Shown here: positions 29,843 to 38,671 of the stretch, one piece after another
Layout of the letters: the number at the start of each line of letters is the position of its first letter
Numbering within the stretch: position 1 is the stretch's first letter
Source of the DNA: Nocardioides okcheonensis
GTDB lineage: Bacteria; Actinomycetota; Actinomycetes; Propionibacteriales; Nocardioidaceae
Direction of reading: 5' to 3'
Assembly: GCF_020991065.1 (NCBI RefSeq)
Contig: NZ_CP087710.1
Coordinates: 3,844,001 to 3,908,000, forward strand
Length of the DNA stretch: 64,000 nucleotides
Program-made: the position numbers and the translations under genes
Notes under the pieces: model-generated
What the model saw: only the letters and a program-made list of their open reading frames with translations
Databases searched by the model: none
Told to the model about the DNA's origin: nothing

Positions 29843-32740
29843 GTGTCCGTCGCAGCGCTCCTCGTCACCCATGACGGGGCGCGGTGGCTCCCAGCAGTCC
29901 TCGCCGGCCTGACCGGGCAGACCCTCCCGGTCGACCGGGTCGTGGCGGTCGACACCACCAGCCGCGACACCTCCGTCGAGCTGGTCCGCGACGGCCTCTC
30001 CGGGCTCGGTGACCGGCTCGTCGTCGACGTCGTCCCCGGCTCGACGAGCTTCCCGGCCGCCGTCCGCCACGCCCTCTCCCTCCTCCCCCCGACGGGTGGG
30101 CCGGAGGAGTGGATCTGGTTGCTGCACGACGACAGCAATCCCGACCCCGGCGCGCTCGCCGCGCTGCTCGCGGCCGCGGACGAGCACCCCGACGTCGCCG
30201 TCCTCGGCCCGAAGCTGCGCGAATGGCCCTCGCTGCGCCGGCTGCTCGAGGTCGGCCTCACGATCACCGGCACCGGGCACCGCGAGACCGGCCTGGAGCG
30301 CGGCGAGTACGACCAGGGCCAGCACGACGCCGTGCGCGAGGTGCTGGCGGTCAACACCGCCGGCATGCTGGTGCGGCGCGAGGTGCTGGAGTCGCTGGGT
30401 GGGCTCGACGAGGAGCTGCCGATCTTCGGCAACGACATCGACTTCGGCTGGCGCGCCGCGCAGGCCGGCCACCGCACCCTCGTGGTGCCCCAGGCCGTGG
30501 TGTTCCACGCCGAGGCGGCCCACCGCGGCGTGCGCCGCACCCCGCTGACCGGTCGTCACACGCACTACCAGGAGCGTCGCGCCGCGCTGTTCACCTCGCT
30601 GGCCAACACCTCCGCCCGGTCGCTGCCGTGGCAGTACGTCCGGCTCTTCTGCGGCTCGCTGCTGCGGGTGCTCGGGTTCCTCGCGGTCCGGTCGGTCGGC
30701 GAGGCGCTCGACGAGCTGGCCGCGGTGCTGTCCGTGCACGGGCGCCCGCGGCAGGTGCTGGCCGCCCGCCGGGACCGCGCGGCGCGTCGCGACGGCGAGC
30801 CGGCGGACGTACGCCACCTGCTCGCGCCGCCGTGGCTGCCCTACCGCCACGGCCTCGACCTGGTGACCGACCTGGCCGCCGCGGCCACCAGCCAGGCCGC
30901 CGACGTCGCCGAGCGTCGTCGCGAGGCCAGGGAGCCGGACGCGGTCCGGACGAGCGAGCAGCGACGCACGTCGGGCGAGGACGACGAGGAGGCCTACCTC
31001 ACCGACTCCGGCCTGGTCGCACGCTTCTTCACCAACCCGGTCGCGGTCGTGCTCGTGCTCTTCGGCGTGCTCGCGCTGCTCGCCGGGCGCGAGGCGTTCG
31101 GCTCGATCACCGGCGGCGCGCTGTCGCCGGTGCCGGCCGCGGCGTCCGACTGGTGGGCGCTGCACGTCGCCTCGTGGCACCCGCTGGGCACCGGCACCGA
31201 CGTGCCCGCGCCGGCGTACGTGCTGCCGTTCGCGATCGCCGGGACGATCCTGCTCGGCCACACCGGGGCCGTGGTGTCGGGGCTGATGCTGCTCGCGGTG
31301 CCGTTCGCCGCGTGGGGTGCGTGGCGGCTGCTCGCGGTCGTCGGCCGCCTGGTCGACCCGCTCGGGCTGCCCCGGTGGCTGGTGGTCTGGGGCGCGCTGA
31401 CCTACGCGCTGGTGCCGGTCACCTCGGGTGCGTGGAGCGAGGGCCGCTTCGGGACCGTGGCGGTGGCGGCGCTGCTGCCGTGGGCGGCCCGGGCCGCGCT
31501 CGGCTTCGTCGACCCCGACCGCGACCGCCGGTGGCGAGCCGCGTGGCGCACCGCGCTGCTGCTCGCCCTCGGGGCGGCCTTCGTGCCGGGACTGTGGCTC
31601 TTCGCCCTGCTCGCGACCGCCGTGGTGCTGGGCTCGGCGGCCTTCATCGCCCCGCGCCTGCTGCGCGACCGCGACAGCTGGGGACCCCCGGTCGCCGCGG
31701 TCGCGGCCACTCCCGTGCTGCTGGCGCCGTGGCTGCTGCCGCTGCTCACCACCGGCTCCGGCGCCGGGCTGCTCCTCGAGGCCGGTCGCCTCACCGTCGA
31801 CCGGGTGACCTTCGGGGGGCTGCTGACCGGTCGGCTCAACGACCTCGGCGCCCCGACCTGGCTCGGTGCCGTGCTGGTGGTGCTGGCGCTCGCCGCGCTG
31901 CTGCCGCGCCGCACCAGGGTCCCGGTCGTCATCTGCTGGCTGGTCGCCCTCGCCGCTGCGCTCGTGTCGGGGGTGGTCTCCCACGTCGCGCTCGACCTTC
32001 CGGCCGTGTCGACCCGACCCAGCCTGGGCCTGTTCGTGGTGATCCTGCAGGGCACGTCGGTCGTCGCCGTCGTGCTCGGCGCCGACGCCTACCTGCGCCG
32101 GCTCGACGAGCACCACCCCGTCTGGCAGCGGACCCTCGCGGGGGTGCTCGCGCTGGTCGCCGCCGCCGTCCCGCTCGGCGGGCTGGGCTGGTGGCTGACC
32201 ACGCCCGAGAACGCGATGACCCGGGACGCGGCCCAGACCGTCCCGGCCTACATGGAGCAGAGCTCGCTGCTCGGCCAGGAGCACGGCGTGCTGGTGCTCG
32301 ACGGCTCCGTCGACGACGGCATCACCTACCGGATCCGCCGCGACGACGGCACCACGCTGGGGGAGGACGAGATCCTCACGCTGGCCGACGAGGACACCGC
32401 GCTCACCGACGAGGTGCGCACGCTGGTGTCGGCCCCGACGCCCGGGGTCGTGGCCTCGCTCGGCGCGCGCGGCATCGAGTACGTCGTCCTCAGCTCGCCC
32501 GCGGACGGGCGGGTCTCGGCGCTCCTCGACGCGACCGCCGGCCTCGACCAGGCCAGCGCGGAGGACCGCTCCACCCGGGCCTGGCGCGTCGACCGCCCCC
32601 TCGACGCCTCGGCGGTGCAGGGGTCCGGCCCGTGGTGGCGTCCGGTCCTGCTCGTCCTGCAGGGCCTGGCGATCCTCGCCGCGCTGGTGCTGGCCGCACC
32701 GACCATCCGCCCGCGCAGGGGAGGGGTCGAGGATGACTGA
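29843..32740 (+). CDS. large membrane glycosyltransferase (GT2 domain plus multi-helix domain)
   Basis: The 965-residue protein has a cytoplasmic GT2 domain (about residues 1-280: LLVTHDGARWL, WLLHDDSNPD, NTAGMLVRREVLESLGG, GNDIDFGWRAAQ), a charged linker, and roughly twelve membrane helices from about residue 395 to 800, then an extracellular part and a final helix. This build is typical of actinobacterial wall-polymer glycosyltransferases; donor and acceptor are unknown. GTG 29843 has TAAGGT (29831-29836) ending 6 nt upstream, a leaderless start. Its stop overlaps the DUF5719 ATG by 8 bp. Confidence 0.88.
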   Translation: MSVAALLVTHDGARWLPAVLAGLTGQTLPVDRVVAVDTTSRDTSVELVRDGLSGLGDRLVVDVVPGSTSFPAAVRHALSLLPPTGGPEEWIWLLHDDSNPDPGALAALLAAADEHPDVAVLGPKLREWPSLRRLLEVGLTITGTGHRETGLERGEYDQGQHDAVREVLAVNTAGMLVRREVLESLGGLDEELPIFGNDIDFGWRAAQAGHRTLVVPQAVVFHAEAAHRGVRRTPLTGRHTHYQERRAALFTSLANTSARSLPWQYVRLFCGSLLRVLGFLAVRSVGEALDELAAVLSVHGRPRQVLAARRDRAARRDGEPADVRHLLAPPWLPYRHGLDLVTDLAAAATSQAADVAERRREAREPDAVRTSEQRRTSGEDDEEAYLTDSGLVARFFTNPVAVVLVLFGVLALLAGREAFGSITGGALSPVPAAASDWWALHVASWHPLGTGTDVPAPAYVLPFAIAGTILLGHTGAVVSGLMLLAVPFAAWGAWRLLAVVGRLVDPLGLPRWLVVWGALTYALVPVTSGAWSEGRFGTVAVAALLPWAARAALGFVDPDRDRRWRAAWRTALLLALGAAFVPGLWLFALLATAVVLGSAAFIAPRLLRDRDSWGPPVAAVAATPVLLAPWLLPLLTTGSGAGLLLEAGRLTVDRVTFGGLLTGRLNDLGAPTWLGAVLVVLALAALLPRRTRVPVVICWLVALAAALVSGVVSHVALDLPAVSTRPSLGLFVVILQGTSVVAVVLGADAYLRRLDEHHPVWQRTLAGVLALVAAAVPLGGLGWWLTTPENAMTRDAAQTVPAYMEQSSLLGQEHGVLVLDGSVDDGITYRIRRDDGTTLGEDEILTLADEDTALTDEVRTLVSAPTPGVVASLGARGIEYVVLSSPADGRVSALLDATAGLDQASAEDRSTRAWRVDRPLDASAVQGSGPWWRPVLLVLQGLAILAALVLAAPTIRPRRGGVEDD

Positions 32741-34121
32741 GCCGACCGGACCCGCACCGAGGCGGCGTCGCGCCGAGGTCTCGACCCGCCGCCCCTCGCC
32801 GCTCACGTTGCTCGCGGTGGTGATCCCGCTGCTGACCGTCGCCGCCCTCGCCCTCGTCCGGCCGGCCGAGGTGCCCGCGACCACCCGTGCGCCGGCCTCG
32901 GCCCCGCTCGACCGCTCGACCGCGGTCTGCCCGGCCCGGCTGCCCGGTGCCGACGACGTACGACTGGGCAGCACGTCGCTCGGCTCGGGCGAGCTGGCGC
33001 TGCGCGTGGGCCGCGAGGACGACACCGAGGACCTCGTCGACGGCGTCGGCTCGCGCACCGAGCGCGGGTCGGTGGTCGTCGCGGGCTCGGGCGACCTCGC
33101 CCCGGGCCTGGTCGCCACCCGGTCCGGCGCCGGCTCGGCGGTCGGCTGCGACCACCCCGCCCCCGAGCGCTGGTTCACCGGCGTGGGTGCCTCCGCCCAG
33201 CACGCCTCCACGCTGACCCTGGTCAACCCCGACAAGGGGCCGGCGGTCGCCGACGTCACGGTCTGGGACGGCAGCGGGCTCGTCGACGTCCCCGCGCTGC
33301 GCGGCATCCGCGTGCCCGGCGCCCGGTCGGTCTCCTTCGACCTGTCGGAGGTCGCCCCGAGCCGTGACGCGCTCGCCGTGCGGGTGCAGGTCTCCCGCGG
33401 TCGGCTCGGCTCCGGCGTCGTGGACGTCGTCGACCCGCTGGGCCGGGACCGCCCGGTCCGCGAGTGGCTGCCCGCCCAGGACGCACCCGCCGCCACGTCC
33501 TACGTCGCCGGGGTCGGCACCGGCGCGGCCGACCGGACGCTGACCCTGGCCAACCCCGGCGACGACGAGGTGCGCGTCGAGCTGCGACTGGTCAGCGAGG
33601 AGAGCGAGTTCGCGCCGTCGGGCTTCGAGGAGGTCACCCTCGCGCCGGCGTCGGTCACCGAGGTCGACCTGGGCGGCGTGCTGCGCGGGCGCACGGCCGT
33701 CGGGGTCCAGGCACTCCGGCTCGACGCCACCGGCCCGGTCACCGCCGCCCTGCGGGTCCGCACCCCGCGCGACCTGGCCCTGTCGGTCGCCGGTCCCGTC
33801 GTGGGCACCGAGACGGGCGTCGCCCTGCCGGCGGGCTCGAAGCGGCTGCTGGTCGCCGGCGCCACGGCGCCGGGAGTGGTGGTCCTGCGGGCGTGGGACG
33901 AGGACGGCACGGCGGTGGTGCGCGAGCGCCGGGTCGAGGTCGACCCCGCGACCGCGGCTCGGCTGCGGCTGCCCGACGAGGCGGTGCTCGCGCAGGTCGA
34001 GCTCGAGCGGACGTCGGCGGTGGTGTCGCTGGAGTCCGACGACGGCGGGCTCTCGTTCCTTCCGCTGGCCCAGCTGGTCACCACCAGCGAGGTGCCGGAC
34101 GTGCGGCCCGCCCAGCGCTGA
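32733..34121 (+). CDS. DUF5719 family secreted/anchored protein
   Basis: The 462-residue protein has an N-terminal helix (about residues 24-41) and a long extracytoplasmic part of beta-sandwich repeats (TLVNPDKGPAVADVTVW and TLANPGDDEVRVEL are analogous). It matches DUF5719, which in actinobacteria usually follows a GT2 membrane glycosyltransferase as it does here. The function is unknown; a role in the same wall polymer is inferred. ATG 32733 lies inside the previous gene, with AGGGG upstream. The stop falls in the first unit of a 15-bp tandem repeat. Confidence 0.82.
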   Translation: MTEPTGPAPRRRRAEVSTRRPSPLTLLAVVIPLLTVAALALVRPAEVPATTRAPASAPLDRSTAVCPARLPGADDVRLGSTSLGSGELALRVGREDDTEDLVDGVGSRTERGSVVVAGSGDLAPGLVATRSGAGSAVGCDHPAPERWFTGVGASAQHASTLTLVNPDKGPAVADVTVWDGSGLVDVPALRGIRVPGARSVSFDLSEVAPSRDALAVRVQVSRGRLGSGVVDVVDPLGRDRPVREWLPAQDAPAATSYVAGVGTGAADRTLTLANPGDDEVRVELRLVSEESEFAPSGFEEVTLAPASVTEVDLGGVLRGRTAVGVQALRLDATGPVTAALRVRTPRDLALSVAGPVVGTETGVALPAGSKRLLVAGATAPGVVVLRAWDEDGTAVVRERRVEVDPATAARLRLPDEAVLAQVELERTSAVVSLESDDGGLSFLPLAQLVTTSEVPDVRPAQR

Positions 34122-34170
34122 GTGGCCCAGCGCTGAGTGGCCCAGCGCTGAGTCGCCCAGCGCCGAGGGT
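34111..34170. repeat. 15-bp tandem repeat (four units) spanning a stop codon
   Basis: Units at 34111, 34126, 34141 and 34156 follow CCCAGCGCTGAGTGG; the last two diverge slightly. The DUF5719 TGA is in unit 1. Because 15 is a multiple of 3, units 2 and 3 repeat the same in-frame TGA, giving a series of backup stops. Confidence 0.9.
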
Positions 34171-34175
34171 CCGCG

Positions 34176-34622
34176 CTAGTCGGCGTAGCGCTCGTCGATG
34201 TCCGCGGGGGTGAGGTTGAGCAGCTCGGCGAGCTGCTCGACGACCACGAGGTGCACCATCGCCCGGAGCTCGTCGTGCGTGGTGGCGCGGTGCTCGATCG
34301 GCCGCCGGAACACGACGAGTCGGGTCGGGTCGGTGCCCTTGCCGCGCACCAGGGACGACAGCGGGACGGTCTCGTCGCCCCAGTCGTCGGGCAGCATCGG
34401 CGCGTCCTCGACCGCGTACTCCACGAGGCCGAGGTGGCGCTGCCACTTCTCGTCGAGCGGGGCGACGACGTCGAGGACGAGCTGGTCGAAGCGCTGCCGC
34501 GCCGTGCGCAGCGCGGGGGTGCCGGGACGGGCGGGCAGGACGCCCGGGCCGCGCATCCCGCGCCCGCGCCGGTCGCGGGTGCCTCGGCGCGGTGCCCCTG
34601 CGGCGGTGCTCACGTCGTCCAC
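34176..34622 (-). CDS. metallopeptidase-family (zincin-like) protein with degenerate site
   Basis: The 148-residue protein resembles actinobacterial proteins annotated metallopeptidase family (Rv3259 type). The segment where HEXXH would lie reads MVHLVVVEQLAELL, so the second histidine is missing and protease activity is doubtful. The N-terminus is Arg/Gly rich and likely disordered. GTG 34622 is the start: the minus-strand TAGGCT (34634-34629) ends 6 nt before it. It diverges from the DUF3499 gene, as Rv3259 does from Rv3258c in mycobacteria. Confidence 0.8.
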   Translation of the reverse strand: MDDVSTAAGAPRRGTRDRRGRGMRGPGVLPARPGTPALRTARQRFDQLVLDVVAPLDEKWQRHLGLVEYAVEDAPMLPDDWGDETVPLSSLVRGKGTDPTRLVVFRRPIEHRATTHDELRAMVHLVVVEQLAELLNLTPADIDERYAD

Positions 34623-34671
34623 GCCGCGAGCCTAAGCGCCGGGCGTGCGTGCGGCAGGTAGCGTCGGGCCC

Positions 34672-35040
34672 GTGAGCCTTGCCCGTCGTTGTTCGCGAAC
34701 GGCGTGTGGCCGTCCCGCGGTCAACACGCTGACCTACGTCTACGCCGACCAGACCGCGGTCCTCGGTCCACTCGCGACCTACGCCGAGCCCCACGCCTAC
34801 GACCTGTGCGACACCCACAGCGAACGGCTGTCCGCGCCGCGCGGCTGGGAGGTGCTGCGGCTGGCGTCGGACCAGAAGGCACCCGGCCCGAGCAGCGACG
34901 ACCTGCTGGCCCTCGCCGACGCCGTCCGCGAGGCGGCGCGTCCCGCGCCCACCCAGGCGGCAGTGCCGCTGCACTCGACGGACGACCCCACGCGGGGCGC
35001 CAAGCGCGGCCATCTGCGGGTGCTCACCTCGACCGACTGA
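34672..35040 (+). CDS. DUF3499 family protein
   Basis: The 122-residue protein begins SLARRCSRTACGRPAVNTLTYVYADQTAVLG and contains YDLCDTHSERL, giving cysteines spaced like a zinc site (CSRTAC and CDTH). DUF3499 is an actinobacterial family of unknown function (Rv3258c type). I place the start at GTG 34672, since TAGCGT (34659-34664) ends 7 nt upstream; the frame opens further upstream without support. The C-terminal third is low-complexity. Confidence 0.85.
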   Translation: MSLARRCSRTACGRPAVNTLTYVYADQTAVLGPLATYAEPHAYDLCDTHSERLSAPRGWEVLRLASDQKAPGPSSDDLLALADAVREAARPAPTQAAVPLHSTDDPTRGAKRGHLRVLTSTD

Positions 35041-35063
35041 GGGCCGGGACTAGGATCCGGGAC

Positions 35064-35240
35064 GTGAACATCGACCCGCAGCTGTTGAGCATCATCGTCT
35101 GCCCGGCCTGCCACGGAGAGCTGGTCGCAGCCTCCACCGACGGGGCCGACGAGCTGGTGTGCCAGGGGTGCGGCAATGCGTACCCGGTCCGAGACGACAT
35201 CCCGGTGCTGCTGGTCGACGAGGCCCGCAAGCCCGCCTGA
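35064..35240 (+). CDS. Trm112-family small zinc protein
   Basis: The 58-residue protein has a CPACHGEL and CQGCGNAYPVRDDIPVLL pair, the Trm112/YcaR zinc-ribbon pattern. Eukaryotic Trm112 activates methyltransferases; the bacterial role is unclear. GTG 35064 has TAGGAT (35051-35056) ending 7 nt upstream, so it is probably leaderless. It sits between DUF3499 and the SIS protein, as in related genomes, although the phosphomannomutase gene often found in this run is absent. Confidence 0.88.
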   Translation: MNIDPQLLSIIVCPACHGELVAASTDGADELVCQGCGNAYPVRDDIPVLLVDEARKPA

Positions 35241-35259
35241 CGACAGCGAGGAGCTCGCC

Positions 35260-36291
35260 GTGGCGACCTGGTTCGACGAGGCCCGGCTCGACGACGCCGT
35301 CGCGCTCGAGGCGGCCGACCTGCGGCTGCGCACGCTCGCCGAGAGCGGTGCGCGGGTGCGACGCGAGGCGCACGAGGCGGCGACGGCGACCGCGGAGCTG
35401 ATCGCCCGCGGCCGCGACGACGCCCGCCCGCGTGCGGTGATCGCCGCCGGTCCGGACTCGCGCCTGCTGCGCGCGGTGCTGGAGCCGTGGTGCCCGGTGC
35501 CGTTCGTGGCCTGGCCCAACCCGGGCCTGCCCGGCTGGGCGGGGTCGCTGGACCTGGTGGTGATGCTCGCGCCCGACGGCAACGACCACGCCTCGGCCTC
35601 CACGGTCGCCGAGGCCGTGCGTCGCGGCGCGCAGGTCGTGGTGGCCTGCCCACCGAAGTCGCTGGTGGGGGAGCACGCGGCGGGCCGGCACGTCACGGTG
35701 CTGCCGACGGTCACCCGCGACCAGCTCGCCACCGCCGTGGTGGTGCTGGACTACCTCGCCCACGTCCACCTCGGACCGCGTGCCGACGCCGAGTCGGTGG
35801 CGCTCTCGCTCGACGAGGTCGCGACCAGCTGCTCCCCGCACCGCGACCTCGCGGTCAACCCCGCGAAGATGCTGGCGATCGCGGTGGCCGACACCAACCC
35901 GCTCGTGTGGGGCGGGTCCGTGCTCGCCGCCCGTGCCGCGCGCCGGCTCGCCGAGTCGCTGCGCCGGACGTCGGGTCGCTCGGCCATCGCGGGCGACGCC
36001 GAGCACCTGCTGCCGGTCATCGAGGCCACCCGCCCGCAGGACCTGTTCGCCGACCCGTTCTCCGACGAGGGTGCCGAGCTCCGACCGCTGCTGCTGGTCC
36101 TCGACGACGGTGCCGACGACCCGATGGTGCGCGAGCAGGCCGGCACGCTGCGGGCCGCCGCCGCACGCCACGGCGTACGGGTGGAGACGTTGGAGACCGA
36201 CGCGGACGCGGAGGTGGCGCGCTACGCGTCGCTGCTGCTGACCGGGACCTACGCGGCGGAGTACCTGCGGATCGGGCTGGTCGAGGACTAG
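35260..36291 (+). CDS. SIS-domain protein, phosphoglucose/phosphomannose isomerase C-terminal type
   Basis: The 343-residue protein matches the Rv3256c/TobH family with a sugar-isomerase fold (RAVIAAGPDSRLLRAVL, VAWPNPGLPGWAG, CPPKSLVGEHAAG) and a bact-PGI_C-like second half. Sugar-phosphate binding is inferred; catalysis is unproven. GTG 35260 follows GAGGAG with about 6 nt spacing. In mycobacteria the next gene is manA; here an unrelated accessory block begins instead. Confidence 0.8.
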   Translation: MATWFDEARLDDAVALEAADLRLRTLAESGARVRREAHEAATATAELIARGRDDARPRAVIAAGPDSRLLRAVLEPWCPVPFVAWPNPGLPGWAGSLDLVVMLAPDGNDHASASTVAEAVRRGAQVVVACPPKSLVGEHAAGRHVTVLPTVTRDQLATAVVVLDYLAHVHLGPRADAESVALSLDEVATSCSPHRDLAVNPAKMLAIAVADTNPLVWGGSVLAARAARRLAESLRRTSGRSAIAGDAEHLLPVIEATRPQDLFADPFSDEGAELRPLLLVLDDGADDPMVREQAGTLRAAAARHGVRVETLETDADAEVARYASLLLTGTYAAEYLRIGLVED

Positions 36292-36316
36292 GCCCGCCGG
36301 CGCGCCTCCTCGGCGA

Positions 36317-37180
36317 TCACCGACCGGCGAGCCGCATGCCGAGGACCAGCGCGTCGCCCCCGTGGACATGGGCCGTCCGCTCGAGCTCCATGCCGAGACG
36401 GCGGGCCACGCCCTGGCTCGCGACGTTGTCGGGACGGATCAGGGCGACCAGGTGGTCGACCCCGCGCGCCGCCGCCCAGTCGCGCACGGCGAGGGCTGCC
36501 TCGGTGGCGTAGCCCTGGCCGCGCGCCGGCACGACGAGGTGGTAGCCGACCTCGACGTGGGGCGTGCCCTCGACGTCCTGGACCGTGAGGCCGCAGTCGC
36601 CCACGAAGCGGCCGTCGTGGGTCTCCAGCACCCAGAGCCCGAAGCCGTGCTCGGCGTAGTTGCGTGCCTGCCACTCGATCCACCGGGTGGCGTCGGTGGG
36701 GGTGCTGGGGAGCCGGTCGCCGCGGAACGGGTCGAAGTCGACGAGCATCGTGGTGACGTCGTCGAGGTCGTCGGCGGTCATCCTGCGGAACCGGAGCCGC
36801 TCGGTGGGACCGGGGAGCCGGGTGCCGGGCGGGGGCTCCTGGTCGACCTCGGCCCAGACCTCGACGAGCTCGACGAGCAGGCCGTCACGCACGGTGGCGA
36901 AGCTCGCCACGGCGAAGTGCTCGTCGTCCCCGTCGGCGTCGGTCCCGACGACCAGCGCCCGCACCACGCCACGCTCGCCGCTGACGACGAGGTCCTCGAG
37001 GTGCATCCGCTGGAAGCCGGGGTAGTCGGCGTTGAAGGCCACCCAGTCGTCGCGGTCGAACGCCTCGCCGGTGTGGACCAGGCGACAGGTGAAGTCGGGG
37101 TGGAGCAGGTCGGGCAGCGCGCTCCACTCGTGGGCGTCGATGACCTCGACCAGCCGGGTCAGCACGGTGGTGGTGTCCAT
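36317..37180 (-). CDS. SnoaL-like / GNAT acetyltransferase fusion
   Basis: The 287-residue protein joins an N-terminal SnoaL/NTF2-like domain (about 1-120: DLLHPDFTCRLVHTGEAFDRDDWVAF) to a complete RimJ-like GNAT domain (about 130-285: LRFRRMTADDLDDVTTMLVD, VPARGQGYATEAALAV, NVASQGVARRLGM). SnoaL folds bind small ligands. ATG 37180 starts the first domain. The pairing suggests ligand-dependent acetylation, but no substrate is evident. It heads no clear operon; the HIT gene lies upstream on the same strand. Confidence 0.82.
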   Translation of the reverse strand: MDTTTVLTRLVEVIDAHEWSALPDLLHPDFTCRLVHTGEAFDRDDWVAFNADYPGFQRMHLEDLVVSGERGVVRALVVGTDADGDDEHFAVASFATVRDGLLVELVEVWAEVDQEPPPGTRLPGPTERLRFRRMTADDLDDVTTMLVDFDPFRGDRLPSTPTDATRWIEWQARNYAEHGFGLWVLETHDGRFVGDCGLTVQDVEGTPHVEVGYHLVVPARGQGYATEAALAVRDWAAARGVDHLVALIRPDNVASQGVARRLGMELERTAHVHGGDALVLGMRLAGR

Positions 37181-37215
37181 GGCCCCACTGTGGCGTGGAG
37201 GTCCGACAACCGCGA

Positions 37216-37590
37216 TCAGTCCCGGAGCGGCGCGCCCGAGCTGACGTGGACGTGCAGGTGCTTGGAGTCCTGGTAGGTGCCGAGGTTGGTGAGGACCGCG
37301 GCCGCGCGGTGGTCGCGCTCGACCGCCGCTGCCACGCTCTGCACGACCGCCAGGACGGCGCGCACGTCCGCCTCGTCGCGGGCCGTCACGGAGGTCAGCG
37401 ACGCGATGTGCCGCCGGGGGACCACGACCACGTGCACCGGCCAGAACGGTCGGGTGTGGTGGTAGGCGAGCACCAGCTCGTCCTCGTGCACCACGTCGAG
37501 CGGGACGACGCGAGGGATCGCGACGTCGCAGTAGAAGTCGTCGCCGGCGTAGGTCTCCACCGGCCCATCCTCCGTCACGGGCCCGCTCAC
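37216..37590 (-). CDS. HIT-family nucleotide hydrolase/transferase
   Basis: The 124-residue protein has the histidine triad HLHVHVSSG near its C-terminus and the preceding HHTRPFWPVHVVVVPRRHI block of the family. HIT proteins hydrolyse nucleoside phosphoramidates or dinucleoside polyphosphates. GTG 37590 overlaps the VOC gene stop as GTGA, so the two are coupled. The gap to the SnoaL-GNAT gene is 35 bp. Confidence 0.9.
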   Translation of the reverse strand: MSGPVTEDGPVETYAGDDFYCDVAIPRVVPLDVVHEDELVLAYHHTRPFWPVHVVVVPRRHIASLTSVTARDEADVRAVLAVVQSVAAAVERDHRAAAVLTNLGTYQDSKHLHVHVSSGAPLRD

Positions 37591-37925
37591 GTCTCCAGGC
37601 AGAGTTCGTTGCCCTCGGGGTCCTGCAGCACGACGAGGTCCTCGTGCTCCGTGAGCACGGTCGCTCCGAGGCCCACCAGCCGGTCACGCTCCTCGGCGAG
37701 TGGTCCGATCGCGCGCAGGTCGAGGTGCTGGCGGTTCTTCGCGGTCTTGGGCTCCGGCACCCGCTGGAACCACAGGCTCGGTCCGCCCCACCCGGCCGGC
37801 TCCACCCAGGCGCGCTCGGGCGTGCTGTCCTCGTCGACGTCCGAGCCCAGAGCGGCGGCCCAGAAGGCGGCGACGCGCAGCGGGTCGGCGCAGTCGAAGG
37901 TCAGGGACTTCACGAAGGAGGTCAT
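37587..37925 (-). CDS. VOC-superfamily (glyoxalase-like) protein
   Basis: The 112-residue protein has the VOC pattern of CADPLRVAAFWAAALG, WFQRVPEPKTAKNRQHLDL and DPEGNELCLE, the glyoxalase-like type common in actinobacteria. A conserved histidine and terminal glutamate could form a metal site. The substrate is unknown. ATG 37925 is the only good start. It is coupled to the HIT gene and diverges from the alpha/beta hydrolase. Confidence 0.88.
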   Translation of the reverse strand: MTSFVKSLTFDCADPLRVAAFWAAALGSDVDEDSTPERAWVEPAGWGGPSLWFQRVPEPKTAKNRQHLDLRAIGPLAEERDRLVGLGATVLTEHEDLVVLQDPEGNELCLET

Positions 37926-37977
37926 GGCGCGACGCTAGTGCGCGGCACCCGGGTCGCGTGGTGGGTACGGTGCGCGG

Positions 37978-38634
37978 GTGAGGTACTACGTCCACGGCGC
38001 GGGTCGCTCGGGCCGCGAGGCGTGGCCGCACCAGGCGGCGACGGGCGGGGTGTTCGCCGACCACTCCTCGGCGGACCGGATGGTCGACCGGGCGAGGCTG
38101 GTGGCCGAGCAGTGCCCCGACGACGTGGCGCTCGTGGTGTCACACTCGCTCGGCGCCGTGGCCGTCGCGCTGGCGCAGGCTGCCGGCACCCTGCCTGCCG
38201 CGCCCCACGTGCTCGTGGAGCCCGCGCTCTACGACGTGGCGCGGGGGGAGGGCGCGGTCGAGTCCCACGTGGGACCGATGGACGCCGCCCGGGCCCGTGC
38301 CGCCGGCGGTGACCTCTACGGCTTCTGGAAGACCTTCGCGCCGATGATGCTGCGGCGCGCGGCGACCCGCGACGCGTGGCCCGAGGACCAGTCGGCCGCC
38401 GAGCGCTTCGCGGCGATGGAACCGCCCTGGGGCCACGACGTCGACGCGTCGGTGTTCGCGGGCGTGCCCACCCTGGTCGTCACCGGCGGGTGGAACGACG
38501 AGTACGAGGCGATCGCCGGACGCCTCCAGGGGGCCGGCGCCCGGCACGTGGTGCTGCCCGGCGCTCGGCACCGGCCACACGACCTGCCGGAGTTCGAGGG
38601 CGTCGTGGGGGAGTTCCTCGAGACAGGCCGCTGA
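37978..38634 (+). CDS. alpha/beta hydrolase
   Basis: The 218-residue protein begins at once with MRYYVHGAGRSG (oxyanion-hole HGAG) and has the nucleophile elbow SHSLG, a later VVTGGWNDEY with a likely acid, and a histidine in PGARHRPHDLP. It is a small serine hydrolase of unknown substrate. GTG 37978 has TACGGT (37966-37971) ending 6 nt upstream, a leaderless start. Confidence 0.85.
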   Translation: MRYYVHGAGRSGREAWPHQAATGGVFADHSSADRMVDRARLVAEQCPDDVALVVSHSLGAVAVALAQAAGTLPAAPHVLVEPALYDVARGEGAVESHVGPMDAARARAAGGDLYGFWKTFAPMMLRRAATRDAWPEDQSAAERFAAMEPPWGHDVDASVFAGVPTLVVTGGWNDEYEAIAGRLQGAGARHVVLPGARHRPHDLPEFEGVVGEFLETGR

Positions 38635-38671
38635 CCCCGTCACCGGCTGGGTGGCGGGGTGTGGGGCGGGG

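Noticed and set aside
29438..33496. 1352-codon open frame on the minus strand
   Set aside because: It is antisense to whiB2, the large glycosyltransferase and DUF5719, has low-complexity Arg/Gly/Ala composition and no family. GC-rich third positions on the sense strand explain it.
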